A stretch of DNA of 64,000 bases from Streptomyces chattanoogensis. Its GTDB lineage: Bacteria > Actinomycetota > Actinomycetes > Streptomycetales > Streptomycetaceae. Shown piece after piece: positions 34,762 to 43,307 of this stretch. Below the pieces are notes generated by a model, which had not been told where the DNA came from, did no database searches, and saw only the letters and a program-made list of their open reading frames with translations. The position numbers and the translations under genes are program-made. The stretch is taken from assembly GCF_001294335.1 (NCBI RefSeq), contig NZ_LGKG01000135.1:62001-126000 (forward strand), in the 5' to 3' direction. Position 1 is the stretch's first letter. Each line of letters starts with the position of its first letter.

Positions 34762-34799
34762 AAAGGGCGGTCGGTTTCACGTGAAACCGACCGCCCTTT
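34762..34799. terminator. 38-bp perfect palindrome, terminator with a parS core
   Basis: The arms AAAGGGCGGTCGGTTTCAC (34762-34780) and its exact complement (34781-34799) form a 19-bp uninterrupted palindrome, A-rich at one end and T-rich at the other. It stands 47 bases past the pyrE stop and upstream of fbaA. It has terminator form for the pyrE transcript, though a loopless palindrome must open a few central pairs. The centre is parS site 5. Confidence 0.75.
34774..34787. promoter_or_regulatory. parS: parS site 5, centre of a terminator palindrome
   Basis: Exact GTTTCACGTGAAAC at the dyad of the 38-bp palindrome between fbaA and pyrE. Confidence 0.93.
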
Positions 34800-34845
34800 G
34801 TGAAAGCTGCAGGTCAGAGCCTGGTCAGCCGTCCAGCAAGATCAC

Positions 34846-35394
34846 TCAGGCGAGGCCGAGGTCGCCGAGCTGGTATCCGGTGATGTACGGCAGGCCCGCC
34901 TCGGCGATGGCCGATGCCGCGCCCCGGTCCACGATCGTTGCCACCGCAACGACCTCGGCACCGGCCTCGCGCGCCGCCTCGACGGCGGCCAGCGGCGAGC
35001 CGCCGGTGGTGGAGGTGTCCTCGACGACCAGCACCCGGCGGCCCTTGATGTCCGGGCCCTCGATACGGCGCTGCATACCGTGCGCCTTCTGCGCCTTGCG
35101 GACGACGAAGGAGTCGAGGCGGCGGCCGCGCGCGGCGGAGGCGTGCAGCATCGAGGTCGCGACCGGGTCGGCGCCCAGCGTCAGCCCGCCGACCGCGTCG
35201 TAGTCCAGGTCGGCGGTGATGTCCAGCATCAGCTGACCGACCAGCGGTGCGGCCTCGCCGTCCAGGGTGATCCGGCGCAGGTCGATGTAGTAGTCGGCTT
35301 CCTTGCCGGAGGAAAGCGTCACCTTGCCGTGCACCACGGCCTTGTCCTTGATCTGCTGCAGCAGCTCGCCGCGCACGTCGTCACTCATGGCCAT
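34846..35394 (-). CDS. pyrE: Orotate phosphoribosyltransferase
   Basis: 182 residues (start at ATG 35394; ATG 35388, MSDDV, is equally possible). PyrE joins orotate to PRPP to give OMP in pyrimidine synthesis. Motifs: SSGKEADYYIDLRRITLDG, GGLTLGADPVATSM and the PRPP loop VLVVEDTSTTGGSPL. It is 18 bases downstream of the aldose epimerase gene and not with other pyr genes, as is usual in Streptomyces. Confidence 0.95.
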   Translation of the reverse strand: MAMSDDVRGELLQQIKDKAVVHGKVTLSSGKEADYYIDLRRITLDGEAAPLVGQLMLDITADLDYDAVGGLTLGADPVATSMLHASAARGRRLDSFVVRKAQKAHGMQRRIEGPDIKGRRVLVVEDTSTTGGSPLAAVEAAREAGAEVVAVATIVDRGAASAIAEAGLPYITGYQLGDLGLA

Positions 35395-35412
35395 GAGCTT
35401 AAGTCCACGGGC

Positions 35413-36261
35413 TCACGACAGCGTCCGCCAGCTCCACGTCGTGGAGATCTCCAGCGGATCGATGGGCGTGACCAGGCGCGGCAGCGTATTGAGTCCGTTC
35501 GGTGGGCCCGACTGCGGTTCCACGCAGACCGCCGCCTCCTGCTCGTCATAGATCACCACCCACTCGCCCCGGCTGGCCACCGTCAGCTGAAGCCGCCCCG
35601 GCCAAGTGAGCGTGACGTCCACACCCCGCGGCATCCCGAAGCAGTCGTCCCACGGCCCCGGCTTCGGCGGGATCCGGCGGCCGGTCGGGAGATGGTCCGC
35701 GCCCCGCTCCTCCTGCCACTCGGCCGCGAAGTCGACGATGACGTCCGCACCGCCGTCGCCCAGGTTCCGCAGGAACCACGGGTGCCAGCCGGCCTGGGCC
35801 GGGAAGGAGTCGCCGATCGTCTCGATGCACAGCGTCAGGGTGAGCGAGCCGCCGTCCTCGGCGAGCGCGACCTGCTGGGTCACCGTTCCCGGGTACGGCC
35901 ACGGGGCAACCGGATCGGCGAGATCGTAGGTGAAGACGGCCTCCGTCGCGCTCGACCGTGCGGTGCGCCAGCGGAGGTTGCGGCCGGTGCCGTGAATGGC
36001 GTGCGGTGCGGCGTTGACCGGCATCTGGTGCAGTTCACCGCCGTTGCGGAAGCGGCCGTGGTCGATCCGGCCGCACCACGGGACCATCGGGAAGCTGCCG
36101 TACTTGTCGCCCTGCCGCAGCAGCTCCAGGCCGTCGACGCGGAGGCTGCCGAGGCGGCAGCCGAGGTCCGGGCGGACGGTCACTTCGGCGTTCCCGGCGG
36201 CCAGCCGTACGCCCTCCGGACGCGTCCGCGACGCGCTCTGCGTGGTGTTGTCGGTGCTCAC
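35413..36261 (-). CDS. Aldose 1-epimerase family protein
   Basis: 282 residues from GTG 36261. Galactose-mutarotase-like beta-sandwich: PDLGCRLGSLRVDGLELL, SFPMVPWCGRIDHGRF, PHAIHGTGRNLRW (catalytic His), GWHPWFLRN (second His), and the C-terminal acid in VCVEPQSGPPNGLN. The enzyme interconverts sugar anomers; the exact sugar is unknown. Probably co-transcribed with pyrE (18-base gap). Confidence 0.92.
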   Translation of the reverse strand: MSTDNTTQSASRTRPEGVRLAAGNAEVTVRPDLGCRLGSLRVDGLELLRQGDKYGSFPMVPWCGRIDHGRFRNGGELHQMPVNAAPHAIHGTGRNLRWRTARSSATEAVFTYDLADPVAPWPYPGTVTQQVALAEDGGSLTLTLCIETIGDSFPAQAGWHPWFLRNLGDGGADVIVDFAAEWQEERGADHLPTGRRIPPKPGPWDDCFGMPRGVDVTLTWPGRLQLTVASRGEWVVIYDEQEAAVCVEPQSGPPNGLNTLPRLVTPIDPLEISTTWSWRTLS

Positions 36262-36326
36262 GCCACGACCCTAACGGCGGCCCCGCGCACCGCACCGCCG
36301 CCACCGCCGGTCCCGCCCGCCATGCT

Positions 36327-37199
36327 TCAGCGGCGGCGGCGCAGCACCCGGCCGACGACCACGGCGGAGGCCAGCACCACCGCCGCGGCGGGCGCCGCCC
36401 AGCGCAGCGTCGCCGAGGCGGTGTTCACCTCCGGCGGCGGCACCGGCGCATACCGCCCGCGCGGCGGTGCATGGTCGACCTCCTCGGCGCTCCGCCCGAT
36501 CATCGTCCGGCGCGCATGCGCGGCCTCTGCGGGCACCTCGCCCTCGGCATCGCCGTCGTACGCATGATCCGCATCCCGCGCCCGCTCCCCGTCGAGCGCC
36601 GCATCCACCTCGTCGAGGTCGTGCACGTCGTCCAGATCGCTCAGGTCGCTCAGATCACCCAGCTCGCTGCCGGGGTCGAGCGACGGCGGCGGCACCTCGG
36701 TCTCGAAGATGCCCTGCCCGGAGCGTTCCTCACGGGCCGTCACCGGGTGCTCCTTGAGATCCTCCGCCAGGTTCTCCGCAAAACGGTCGAGGAGGCGGCG
36801 GCCCGCGGTCTCGGCGGACCGGTCGGTGGCCTCGGCGAGCCGGCCGTCGCTGCGCAGCTCACCGGAGCAGGCCAGCGTCGTGCCCGTGGCGGGCTCGGTG
36901 GCGGGCGTCAGCCGCACGGTCAGCGTCAGCGCGACCGCACCGTCGCCGCGCGACTCGGTCCCCTTCGCCTCGAAGATCAGCGGGGCGTCCCCCTGCGACG
37001 CTCCGCCGGCGATCGTCAGCGTGCCGCGATAGGTGATGGTGGAGCTGCCGATACGCAGCCGGAGTCGGCCCTCGGGGATGTTCGGGGCCGCATCGGCGTC
37101 GAGCTGGACTCCAGGGATGCAGCGCGCCACGCGCTCCGGCTCGGTGAGCGCCTGCCGCACCGTGCCGACGGGAAACGGAACGTACACCTCATGCTCCAT
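36327..37199 (-). CDS. Tail-anchored SRPBCC (CoxG-like) protein
   Basis: 290 residues from ATG 37199. Residues 1-150 form a helix-grip SRPBCC/CoxG domain: MEHEVYVPFPVGTVRQALTE, RVARCIPGVQLDA, SSTITYRGTLTIAG, and the terminal helix GRRLLDRFAENLAEDLKEH. A long acidic linker with Asp-Leu repeats follows (GDLSDLSDLDDVHDLDEV). The C-terminus is one transmembrane helix plus GRVLRRRR, so the protein is probably tail-anchored with the ligand domain in the cytoplasm. CoxG relatives recruit enzymes to the membrane, but no CO dehydrogenase is nearby. Confidence 0.8.
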   Translation of the reverse strand: MEHEVYVPFPVGTVRQALTEPERVARCIPGVQLDADAAPNIPEGRLRLRIGSSTITYRGTLTIAGGASQGDAPLIFEAKGTESRGDGAVALTLTVRLTPATEPATGTTLACSGELRSDGRLAEATDRSAETAGRRLLDRFAENLAEDLKEHPVTAREERSGQGIFETEVPPPSLDPGSELGDLSDLSDLDDVHDLDEVDAALDGERARDADHAYDGDAEGEVPAEAAHARRTMIGRSAEEVDHAPPRGRYAPVPPPEVNTASATLRWAAPAAAVVLASAVVVGRVLRRRR

Positions 37200-37313
37200 G
37201 GCATGGGAGCCTACCCAGCACCCCCCGGACACGTGCCCGCTGCCGCACAAATTTCTGCATACCGGCGCCGGACGGCCCGCGGCCCCGGCCGCGCGGCGTG
37301 CGCCGCCCCGCCC

Positions 37314-39068
37314 TCACCCTTGGTACCGCGGGTGCATCAGCGTCGAGGGCCGCATGGACCGGATCCGCCCGGCGGCCGCCCCGCGCTCGTCGGCCCGCAG
37401 CCCCGCGCGGGTGACGGCGGCCAGCGGGGGCGCGTCCGGTGCCAGGCCCAGCCGGGGCCGGTGCCGCGCGGCCAGTACGAAGCCCCAGAACTTTATCCGC
37501 CGGGCCGGTACTGCGGCCTCGTCCCCGGGCGGGACGGGTACCGGGGGGCCGTCCGGCCCGACCAGGCCGACGGCGCGGTCCGGCGCCCCGGAGAAGTCGG
37601 CGAGCCGCCCGGAAACGCGGTACGGGACGGTGGACAGGCCCACCGACCGCACCGTCGCCTCCACCGTCCAGTACGACCGCGGCCGCTGCACCGGAGCCCC
37701 GGCGTGCACCGCCAGCCGCCCGTCGGGGGCCAGCATCCGCGCGGCGAGACCGTAGAACTCCTGCGAATAGAGCTTGGTGCTGGCGGTGATCCCGGGGTCG
37801 GGGAGGTCGGAGACGATGACGTCGTACGGCCGCGGTGGCCGGCCGTCGGCGGCCGCGCCGCCCCGCTGCCGCAGCCAGTCGAAGGCGTCCTCGGTCACCG
37901 TATGGACGCGGGGATCGCTCAGCGAGTGGCGGTTGAGGCGGGACAGACCGGGGTCCGTACGGGCCAGCCGCAGAACGCCGGGATCGAGTTCGACGACGGT
38001 GACCGAGCGGACCGCGCGGTAGCGCAGGATCTCGCGGACCGCCAGGCCGTCGCCGCCCCCGAGGACCAGCACCCGGCCGTGCGGGCCACCCGCCATCGCC
38101 GGGTGCACCAGTGCCTCGTGGTAGCGGAATTCGTTGTCCGCGCTGACCCGCAGCCGGCCGTCCAGATACAGCTCGAGCGGCCGGCCGGAACCTTTCCTCC
38201 CGCGCCCCGCACCGGCTCCGGCCCCCGTGCCGCCGGTCATCACCACCTCCTGGACGCCGGTCTGGACCGCGACCCGTACCTCCGGGCCGTAGACCGCGCG
38301 CCGGGCGGCCCGTTCGAAGGACGAGGCCAGCAGCGTGCCCGTGGCGAGCAGGGCGAGCACCAGCACATTGGCCAGGAGCAGCAGCCAGCGCGCGCGGGTG
38401 CTCAGATCGCGGCGGAACAGCCACAGCACCAGCGCGCCGCCCGCCGCCGCGTTGACCCCGCCGGTGACCAGCGCGCCGGTCAGCTGGCCCAGTCGCGGCA
38501 GCAGCAGAAAGGGAAAGGCCAGCCCGCCGACGAGCGCGCCCACATAGTCCGCGGCGAAGAGGTCGGCGACCGCGCCGCCCGCGTCCTGGCAGCGGACCCG
38601 CTGGATCAGCGTCATCAGCAGCGGCACCTCGGCGCCGATCAGCACCCCGATGGCCAGGGAGAAGCCCACCAGCGCGGAGCGCGACTGGCCGCACCACGCG
38701 AAGCAGGCGTAGAGCGCCATCGCGGACAGGCCGCCGACCAGCGCGAGCAGCGCCTCGACCGCGCCGAAACCGGCCGCCGCCCGGCAGCGCAGCCGTTTGG
38801 CCAGCAGCGCCCCGATGCCCATGGCGAAGACCATGACGGACAGCACGACGGAGGCCTGGGTGACGGAGTCACCGACCAAGTACGTGGCCAGTGCGACCAG
38901 TTCGAGCTCGTAGACCAGACCGCACGCGGCGCAGACGAAGACGACGGCGAGGACGAGCAGACGGCCGAGCCCGGACGGCACAGGCAGCCGTGCCGGCTTC
39001 ATGGCCATCGACGGCGCCTCCGACGGCCCGAGGGCGCCGGGGAAAGCGGGCTCTGGCTGGTCGATCAT
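37314..39068 (-). CDS. speE: Membrane-bound spermidine synthase-like protein
   Basis: 584 residues. The N-terminal half has about seven transmembrane helices (residues 35-265). The C-terminal half is a polyamine aminopropyltransferase domain: [48 protein letters not shown] (decarboxy-SAM site), [23 protein letters not shown] and [12 protein letters not shown] (catalytic Asp). Such fusions occur throughout Streptomyces beside DUF2617 and small membrane proteins, as here. Whether it makes spermidine is unproven. Confidence 0.9.
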   Translation of the reverse strand: MIDQPEPAFPGALGPSEAPSMAMKPARLPVPSGLGRLLVLAVVFVCAACGLVYELELVALATYLVGDSVTQASVVLSVMVFAMGIGALLAKRLRCRAAAGFGAVEALLALVGGLSAMALYACFAWCGQSRSALVGFSLAIGVLIGAEVPLLMTLIQRVRCQDAGGAVADLFAADYVGALVGGLAFPFLLLPRLGQLTGALVTGGVNAAAGGALVLWLFRRDLSTRARWLLLLANVLVLALLATGTLLASSFERAARRAVYGPEVRVAVQTGVQEVVMTGGTGAGAGAGRGRKGSGRPLELYLDGRLRVSADNEFRYHEALVHPAMAGGPHGRVLVLGGGDGLAVREILRYRAVRSVTVVELDPGVLRLARTDPGLSRLNRHSLSDPRVHTVTEDAFDWLRQRGGAAADGRPPRPYDVIVSDLPDPGITASTKLYSQEFYGLAARMLAPDGRLAVHAGAPVQRPRSYWTVEATVRSVGLSTVPYRVSGRLADFSGAPDRAVGLVGPDGPPVPVPPGDEAAVPARRIKFWGFVLAARHRPRLGLAPDAPPLAAVTRAGLRADERGAAAGRIRSMRPSTLMHPRYQG

Positions 39069-39281
39069 GAAATGAACGCTACGTGACGATTCCGCACGCT
39101 TTTGTCACCCACACGAGTGCAGTCTCCGTTTTACACATGGCCATTGCCCTCTATCTGGTTGCGCTCGGGGCATGTCGCCATGCACAGGGCATATGTACGC
39201 GTCCTACCTGGGACGGCTGGACACCGCACCCGGGCCGACGCCCCGCGACGACAGCGGGCACGCCTCCTGCCGGACGCACGT

Positions 39282-39803
39282 CTAGACGGCCGCGACCGTC
39301 GCCCGTACGCCCACCCGCGTGCGGGTGGCCACCAGGCGGCCCTCCTGCGGGTACGCGTGCCAGGTCCGCCAGCGCACCTGGCCGTGCTGGCGCTGCGCCA
39401 GCATCGCGGTGAAGGCATGCGGCGAGCCGGGGAACGTCCCCGCGAGGCCGTACGGATGCTCGGCGACCAGCGCCAGCAATTCCTGCGCACGCCCCGCGAA
39501 GGAGCCGCGCGAGAGCGTCTCCACATGCGCGGCGAATTCGTACTCCCAGTCGCCCAGCCGTTTGGCCACACCGAGCGGCAGCGGCGTACTGCTGCCCGGC
39601 ATACAGGCCACGGTTTCGGAACAACTGCCGTGCTCCTCCTCGAGAAGCACCTGGTGAGAAGCCCCGAGCAGCCTCAACTGCACCCGAGCGTCGTTGAGTT
39701 GGAGATCGAGCACGGCCAGGGCCGGCAGGGGTTCCCTGCCCAGAGCCCAGGCCAGATCGGAGGCACGGGTATCGGTGTACGCCGTCTTCAGAGTGGTGAG
39801 CAT
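39282..39803 (-). CDS. DUF2617 family protein
   Basis: 173 residues from ATG 39803, chosen because GGAG stands seven bases before it; an in-frame ATG five codons upstream would include that site in the coding region. Conserved stretches: TDTRASDLAWALG at the N-terminus, LQLRLLGASHQVLL-like VQLRLLGASHQVLLEE, GDWEYEFAAHVETLSRG, HPYGLAGTFPGSPHAFTAM and WHAYPQEGRLVATRTRV. DUF2617 genes sit beside membrane spermidine synthases in actinobacteria, and this one is 213 bases upstream of it. Function unknown. Confidence 0.85.
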   Translation of the reverse strand: MLTTLKTAYTDTRASDLAWALGREPLPALAVLDLQLNDARVQLRLLGASHQVLLEEEHGSCSETVACMPGSSTPLPLGVAKRLGDWEYEFAAHVETLSRGSFAGRAQELLALVAEHPYGLAGTFPGSPHAFTAMLAQRQHGQVRWRTWHAYPQEGRLVATRTRVGVRATVAAV

Positions 39804-40164
39804 GGGTCGGCTCCGCAAACACGCAGTGGAATGGTGGGCCGGCCCACCCGAAAGGGATCAGGGATGTATGAATGCCTGCCGGCTCGTGCCCACGTGGGAT
39901 TGCGAGAACTGGGGGATTCTCGAAGGAGAGGGAATCATGGATGGCAGGTCGGCCACAGCCGTTTTACCCATCTTCGATGGCTTTCCATCCCCTAGAGGGC
40001 CCCTCAGTTCAGTTGTTCAACACACAAGCACCAAGCGGGTGTTCATGAGAAAGTCACGGCCCGCCGGGCGCATATGCGGTCAAGCATGGGACGTGCGCAT
40101 GTGAGCTGCATGTGCACTGCATCTGCGCAGTACGGGAGGTGCGGAACGGTCGCTCCGAGGGCTC
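39804..40164. other. Intergenic stretch with palindrome and possible small ORF
   Basis: 360 bases between DUF2617 and the Gly/Cys-rich gene. It contains GGTGGGCCGGCCCACC, a perfect 16-bp palindrome at 39833-39848, CCCACGTGGG at 39889-39898, and a short rightward ORF with a good ribosome binding site (listed separately). The base composition of 39960-40080 is noticeably less GC-rich than its neighbours. Confidence 0.5.
39937..40104 (+). CDS. Possible 55-residue small protein
   Basis: ATG 39937 is preceded by AAGGAG eight bases upstream, an excellent site. The product (MDGRSATAVLPIFDGFPSP at the start, VFMRKSRPAGRICGQAWDVRM at the end) is basic at its C-terminus with one Cys. It has no signal or membrane segment and no family I recognise. 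It runs against both neighbours. The ribosome binding site argues for expression; absence of known relatives and rarer codons argue against. Low confidence. Confidence 0.3.
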   Translation: MDGRSATAVLPIFDGFPSPRGPLSSVVQHTSTKRVFMRKSRPAGRICGQAWDVRM

Positions 40165-40440
40165 TCAGGAGCCGCCCCCGCAACCGCCGCCACCGCCCCC
40201 ACCGCAGCCTCCGCCGCCGCACGAGGAGCCGCCGCCGCAGCCACCGTGGTGGCCACCGTGATGGCTGCCGCTCGATCCGCAGCTGCTGCTGGCGCCGCCG
40301 TCGCCGCCGGCCCACCAGCTGCCCCCCGACGACGAGGAGCTACGGCGCTTCCGGCCGCCCCCGCCCCCGCCCCGCGAGGCCAGGGACACCAGCCCCACCA
40401 CCACCACGAAGATCACTATGAAGACCAGGAAACCCACCAT
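40165..40440 (-). CDS. Single-span membrane protein with Gly/Ser/Cys/His-rich tail
   Basis: 91 residues from ATG 40440 (AAAGGAG upstream). One hydrophobic helix, MVGFLVFIVIFVVVVGLVSL, begins at the first residue. It is followed by RKRRSSSSS and a low-complexity tail of Gly, Ser, six or more Cys and four His (HHGGHHGGCGGGSSCGGGGC type). The Cys/His pattern could bind metal. Similar proteins sit by DUF2617/spermidine synthase genes in Streptomyces, which supports it being real rather than a GC artefact. Function unknown. Confidence 0.65.
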   Translation of the reverse strand: MVGFLVFIVIFVVVVGLVSLASRGGGGGGRKRRSSSSSGGSWWAGGDGGASSSCGSSGSHHGGHHGGCGGGSSCGGGGCGGGGGGGCGGGS

Positions 40441-40640
40441 CTGCCTCACACTCCTTTTCGTTCCCCCGAAGCGAGGCATCGCTCCGTCCGGCGCCCCGTG
40501 CGCCGGCGCGGCACCGTGCGGCGCCGCCGGCCGCCCTCGTCGGCGGCCGTCCATGTCTGTCGTGCGGGGCTGATGCCCGAGCCCTCCCGGTCTCAAAGCA
40601 CAGTTGAGGAACTCCAGAGGTTCGGCGGAGGATGGCGCGC

Positions 40641-41834
40641 ATGGACCGACCGCTGCTCAATCGCCGCCTCGCCGAATTCGGCACCACGATCTTCGCGGAA
40701 ATGTCGGCACTCGCCGTACGGACCGACTCCATCAACCTGGGCCAGGGCTTCCCCGACGCCGACGGCCCCGAGGAGGTCAGAGAGGCGGCGGTCCGCGCAC
40801 TGCGCGACGGCCGCGGCAACCAGTACCCGCCCGGTCCCGGCATCCCCGAACTGCGCACCGCCGTCGCCGCCCACCAAGAGCGCTTCTACGGGCACCGCGG
40901 CCTGTCCTACGACCCCGACACCGAGGTCCTGATCACCGCGGGTGCCACCGAGGCCCTCGCCGCCTCCCTGCTGGCACTGCTGGAGCCCGGCGACGAGGTC
41001 ATCGCCCTGGAGCCGTACTACGACTCCTACGCCGCCTGCATCGCCATGGCGGGCGCCCGGCGCGTCCCGGTCACCCTCCGCCCGGAGGCGTCCACCGGCA
41101 CGTACCACCTCGACCTCGACGAACTCCGCGACGCCGTCACCGACGACACCCGCCTCATCCTGCTCAACACCCCGCACAACCCCACCGGCACCGTCCTCAC
41201 CCACGACGAACTCGCCGCCATCGCCGAACTGGCCGTCGAGCGCGACCTCCTCGTCATCACCGACGAGGTCTACGAACACCTGGTCTTCGACGGCGAGCAC
41301 ACCCCGCTCGCCTCGTTCCCCGGGATGCGCGACCGCACCGTCACCATCTCCTCCGCCGGCAAGACCTTCTCCTTCACCGGCTGGAAGGTCGGCTGGGTGA
41401 CGGCCGCCCCGCCCCTGGTGAGCGCCGTCCGCTCGGCCAAGCAGTTCCTCACCTACGTCTCCGCGGGCCCCTTCCAGTACGCCGTCGCCGAGGCCCTCGC
41501 CCTCCCCGACTCCTACTACACGGCCCTGCGCGACGACCTCCGCACCAAACGCGACATCCTCGCCACCGGCCTCACCGACGCCGGCTTCCAGGTCTTCCGC
41601 CCCTCCGGCACCTACTTCATCACCACCGACATCCGTCCCCTGGGCGCTGTGCTGTCCAAAGAGGGGGACGGCTTCGCCTTCTGCCGCGCCCTCCCGGAAC
41701 GCGCCGGCGTCGTCGCCATCCCGAACGCCGTCTTCTACGACCACAAGGACCGGGGGGCGCCGTACGTACGGTTCGCGTTCTGCAAGCGGGAGGAGGTGCT
41801 GCGGGAGGCGGTGGGGCGGCTGCGGAAGCTCTGA
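40641..41834 (+). CDS. Class-I/II PLP aminotransferase
   Basis: 397 residues from ATG 40641, which has GGAGG nine bases before; ATG 40632 would be too close to that site. Fold-type I features: SINLGQGFPDADGPEEV, NQYPPGPGIPELRTAVAAH, ITAGATEALAASLLAL, LNTPHNPTGTVLTHDE, VITDEVYEHLVFDG and ISSAGKTFSFTGWKVGW (PLP Lys in SSAGKTF). It groups with kynurenine/glutamine transaminases and DapC-like N-succinyldiaminopimelate aminotransferases; the substrate is unresolved. Confidence 0.93.
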   Translation: MDRPLLNRRLAEFGTTIFAEMSALAVRTDSINLGQGFPDADGPEEVREAAVRALRDGRGNQYPPGPGIPELRTAVAAHQERFYGHRGLSYDPDTEVLITAGATEALAASLLALLEPGDEVIALEPYYDSYAACIAMAGARRVPVTLRPEASTGTYHLDLDELRDAVTDDTRLILLNTPHNPTGTVLTHDELAAIAELAVERDLLVITDEVYEHLVFDGEHTPLASFPGMRDRTVTISSAGKTFSFTGWKVGWVTAAPPLVSAVRSAKQFLTYVSAGPFQYAVAEALALPDSYYTALRDDLRTKRDILATGLTDAGFQVFRPSGTYFITTDIRPLGAVLSKEGDGFAFCRALPERAGVVAIPNAVFYDHKDRGAPYVRFAFCKREEVLREAVGRLRKL

Positions 41835-41976
41835 GTCGGTGGGGCCGCCGGGCATGACGTCCGACCGCTATGCGCCGTAGCCCTCGGGCGGGGCGCTTGC
41901 GGGTCCGGGGCCACCGGCGGCTCACCTGGGTCATAGCGGCCCACTCGCCCGAAGCCCCCGCGGTGAGTCGGGCCGG

Positions 41977-42339
41977 TCAGTCCCAATAGCCGGGCGGCGG
42001 GGTGTCGTCCGGGGACTCCGGCGGCTCCTTGCGGTCGCCGTAGAAGTAGTCGTACATCTCCTGCAGGTAGGTATACAGAAGGTCATCGCGCCAGAAATTG
42101 GCGCTGGTCAGCTCGTACCAGTCCCCCACGGTGGCAGACCGCTCACGAAGCAGGTACTCCAACGCTTCGCGCAGATTCCTGGCGTCTGGCGACTTAGGGT
42201 TTCGAGTGATGTACGACTTGTAAATGGGGACGTCATCCATGAACTCAACATGGAGGCTGGACCTGATGAAATCACCCACCCCGCCTCTTTCGGCGAAAAA
42301 ATGCGGGATGCTTGATGGCCTGAACTTCCTTGAGAACAT
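41977..42339 (-). CDS. Immunity-like protein A (paralogue of B)
   Basis: 120 residues from ATG 42339 (GGTGAGG six bases before; a GTG two codons earlier overlaps that site). Small acidic protein: SSIPHFFAERGG, VEFMDDVPIYKSYI, NLREALEYLLRERSATVGDW and LLYTYLQEMYDYFYGDRKEPP. It is about 77 percent identical by eye count (92 of 120 positions) to protein B, 1 kb upstream, including the leader around the ribosome binding site, so the two are recent duplicates. Position downstream of a polymorphic-toxin gene and the pattern W..LT..F....LY.YL...YDY shared across the locus suggest contact-dependent-inhibition-type immunity. No enzyme motif. Confidence 0.7.
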   Translation of the reverse strand: MFSRKFRPSSIPHFFAERGGVGDFIRSSLHVEFMDDVPIYKSYITRNPKSPDARNLREALEYLLRERSATVGDWYELTSANFWRDDLLYTYLQEMYDYFYGDRKEPPESPDDTPPPGYWD

Positions 42340-42349
42340 CTCCACCTCA

Positions 42350-42488
42350 CCTGTTACGTGCCGGTCGCTTGGCGGGGCGATCCGGATCAGGAAGCCGTAG
42401 AGCGCCCCTCGGAAAAGAACCGGAAGCTCGTGAGGCCCAGCCAGTCCTCCGCCGAAGCGAAGTAATCTTCGCCGTTCAGTGCCTCATT
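42350..42488 (-). pseudogene. Frameshifted relic of another immunity paralogue
   Basis: Between proteins C and A, the minus strand reads NEALNGEDYFASAEDWLGL then TSFRFFSEG before hitting a stop a few codons later. One base out of register it continues ALYGFLIRIAPPSDRHVT. Joined, this matches the family C-terminus (EAL...DW..LT..F..E..LY.FL). I infer a C-terminal fragment of a fifth family member broken by a frameshift near 42400. It is too short and lacks a start, so it is not a functional gene. Confidence 0.6.
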
Positions 42489-43224
42489 GAGGAGCGACCG
42501 GCATGGCGTCGAAGTCCTCGAAGAGGTAGGCGTAGACCTGCGCGAGGTACGCCCTCAGTTCCCGCTGGCCGGGGAATTGCACATAAGTGAGGTCAAACCA
42601 CTGATCCACCGTCATCGGCTGATTCGCCACGAGATGCTTCAGCCCCGCGCGAATCGTGTCCTGATAGTCGGGCCAGGCCAGGTCGAACGTCTGCCGCAGC
42701 ATGCCGAGATCGTCGACTGCCTCGACGCCGAGAATCCCGGCGCAGAAATGCACGAAACGACGGTCCACGCCCGGTACGTCCAGCCCGAGATCGGCCAGCG
42801 GAACGGTGACCGGATCGAATTCCTCGTAGCCGCCCGGGTACGGGTACAGCGTGGTGTTCCACAGGTCGGCGTCATCCGTCGGCCCGTCCTGGTCTGCCGC
42901 GCCCTCGTCCGCCATGCCCTCGGTCTCCTCGGCCGGGCGGTACACGCCGTACAGAAGTCCCCGGGTGGAGAAATCCGCGTAGACGTAATTGATTTCACCG
43001 TCGGCGTTGTAAGGCCGCCGCGGGTCGATCGTGATCGCGGTGGCCTTCCCCAGACAGCCCTCCCCCTCTCCGTAAACAGCCTCGAACGGCAGAATCGGCG
43101 AGAGATCGTGATTCTTCAGCGCCGCCTCACGCAGGGCGTCGTCCGCCTGGACCATGGCCTCCTCGGAGTCGAAGCGGGTAGCCCACGGGCCGGTGCGCGG
43201 TGGCAGTTCGTCGCGCATTGTCAT
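42484..43224 (-). CDS. Two-domain protein C ending in an immunity-like domain
   Basis: 246 residues from ATG 43224 (or ATG 43218). The C-terminal 85 residues (LRQTFDLAWPDYQDTIRAGLKH to LRAYLAQVYAYLFEDF) align with the other immunity-like proteins here. The N-terminal 150 residues are different: WATRFDSEEAMVQADDALRE, FEAVYGEGEGCLGKATAITI, YVYADFSTRGLLYGVYRP. They may be a second recognition domain or a toxin-derived module; I cannot name the family. A 25-codon GTG frame (43298-43221) ends in a TGA overlapping this ATG and may couple translation. Confidence 0.65.
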   Translation of the reverse strand: MTMRDELPPRTGPWATRFDSEEAMVQADDALREAALKNHDLSPILPFEAVYGEGEGCLGKATAITIDPRRPYNADGEINYVYADFSTRGLLYGVYRPAEETEGMADEGAADQDGPTDDADLWNTTLYPYPGGYEEFDPVTVPLADLGLDVPGVDRRFVHFCAGILGVEAVDDLGMLRQTFDLAWPDYQDTIRAGLKHLVANQPMTVDQWFDLTYVQFPGQRELRAYLAQVYAYLFEDFDAMPVAPQ

Positions 43225-43307
43225 GAAACGGAGACTCCGTCCATCGAGAGTTCAAGCTGTTCGAGTGTGGCCAATCTTCCCACGGAGACCCTTGGCACGG
43301 CGGGCAG

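Noticed and set aside
39889..39898. CCCACGTGGG as a further parS
   Set aside because: Only the central CACGTG is shared; the GTTT/AAAC flanks needed by ParB are absent.
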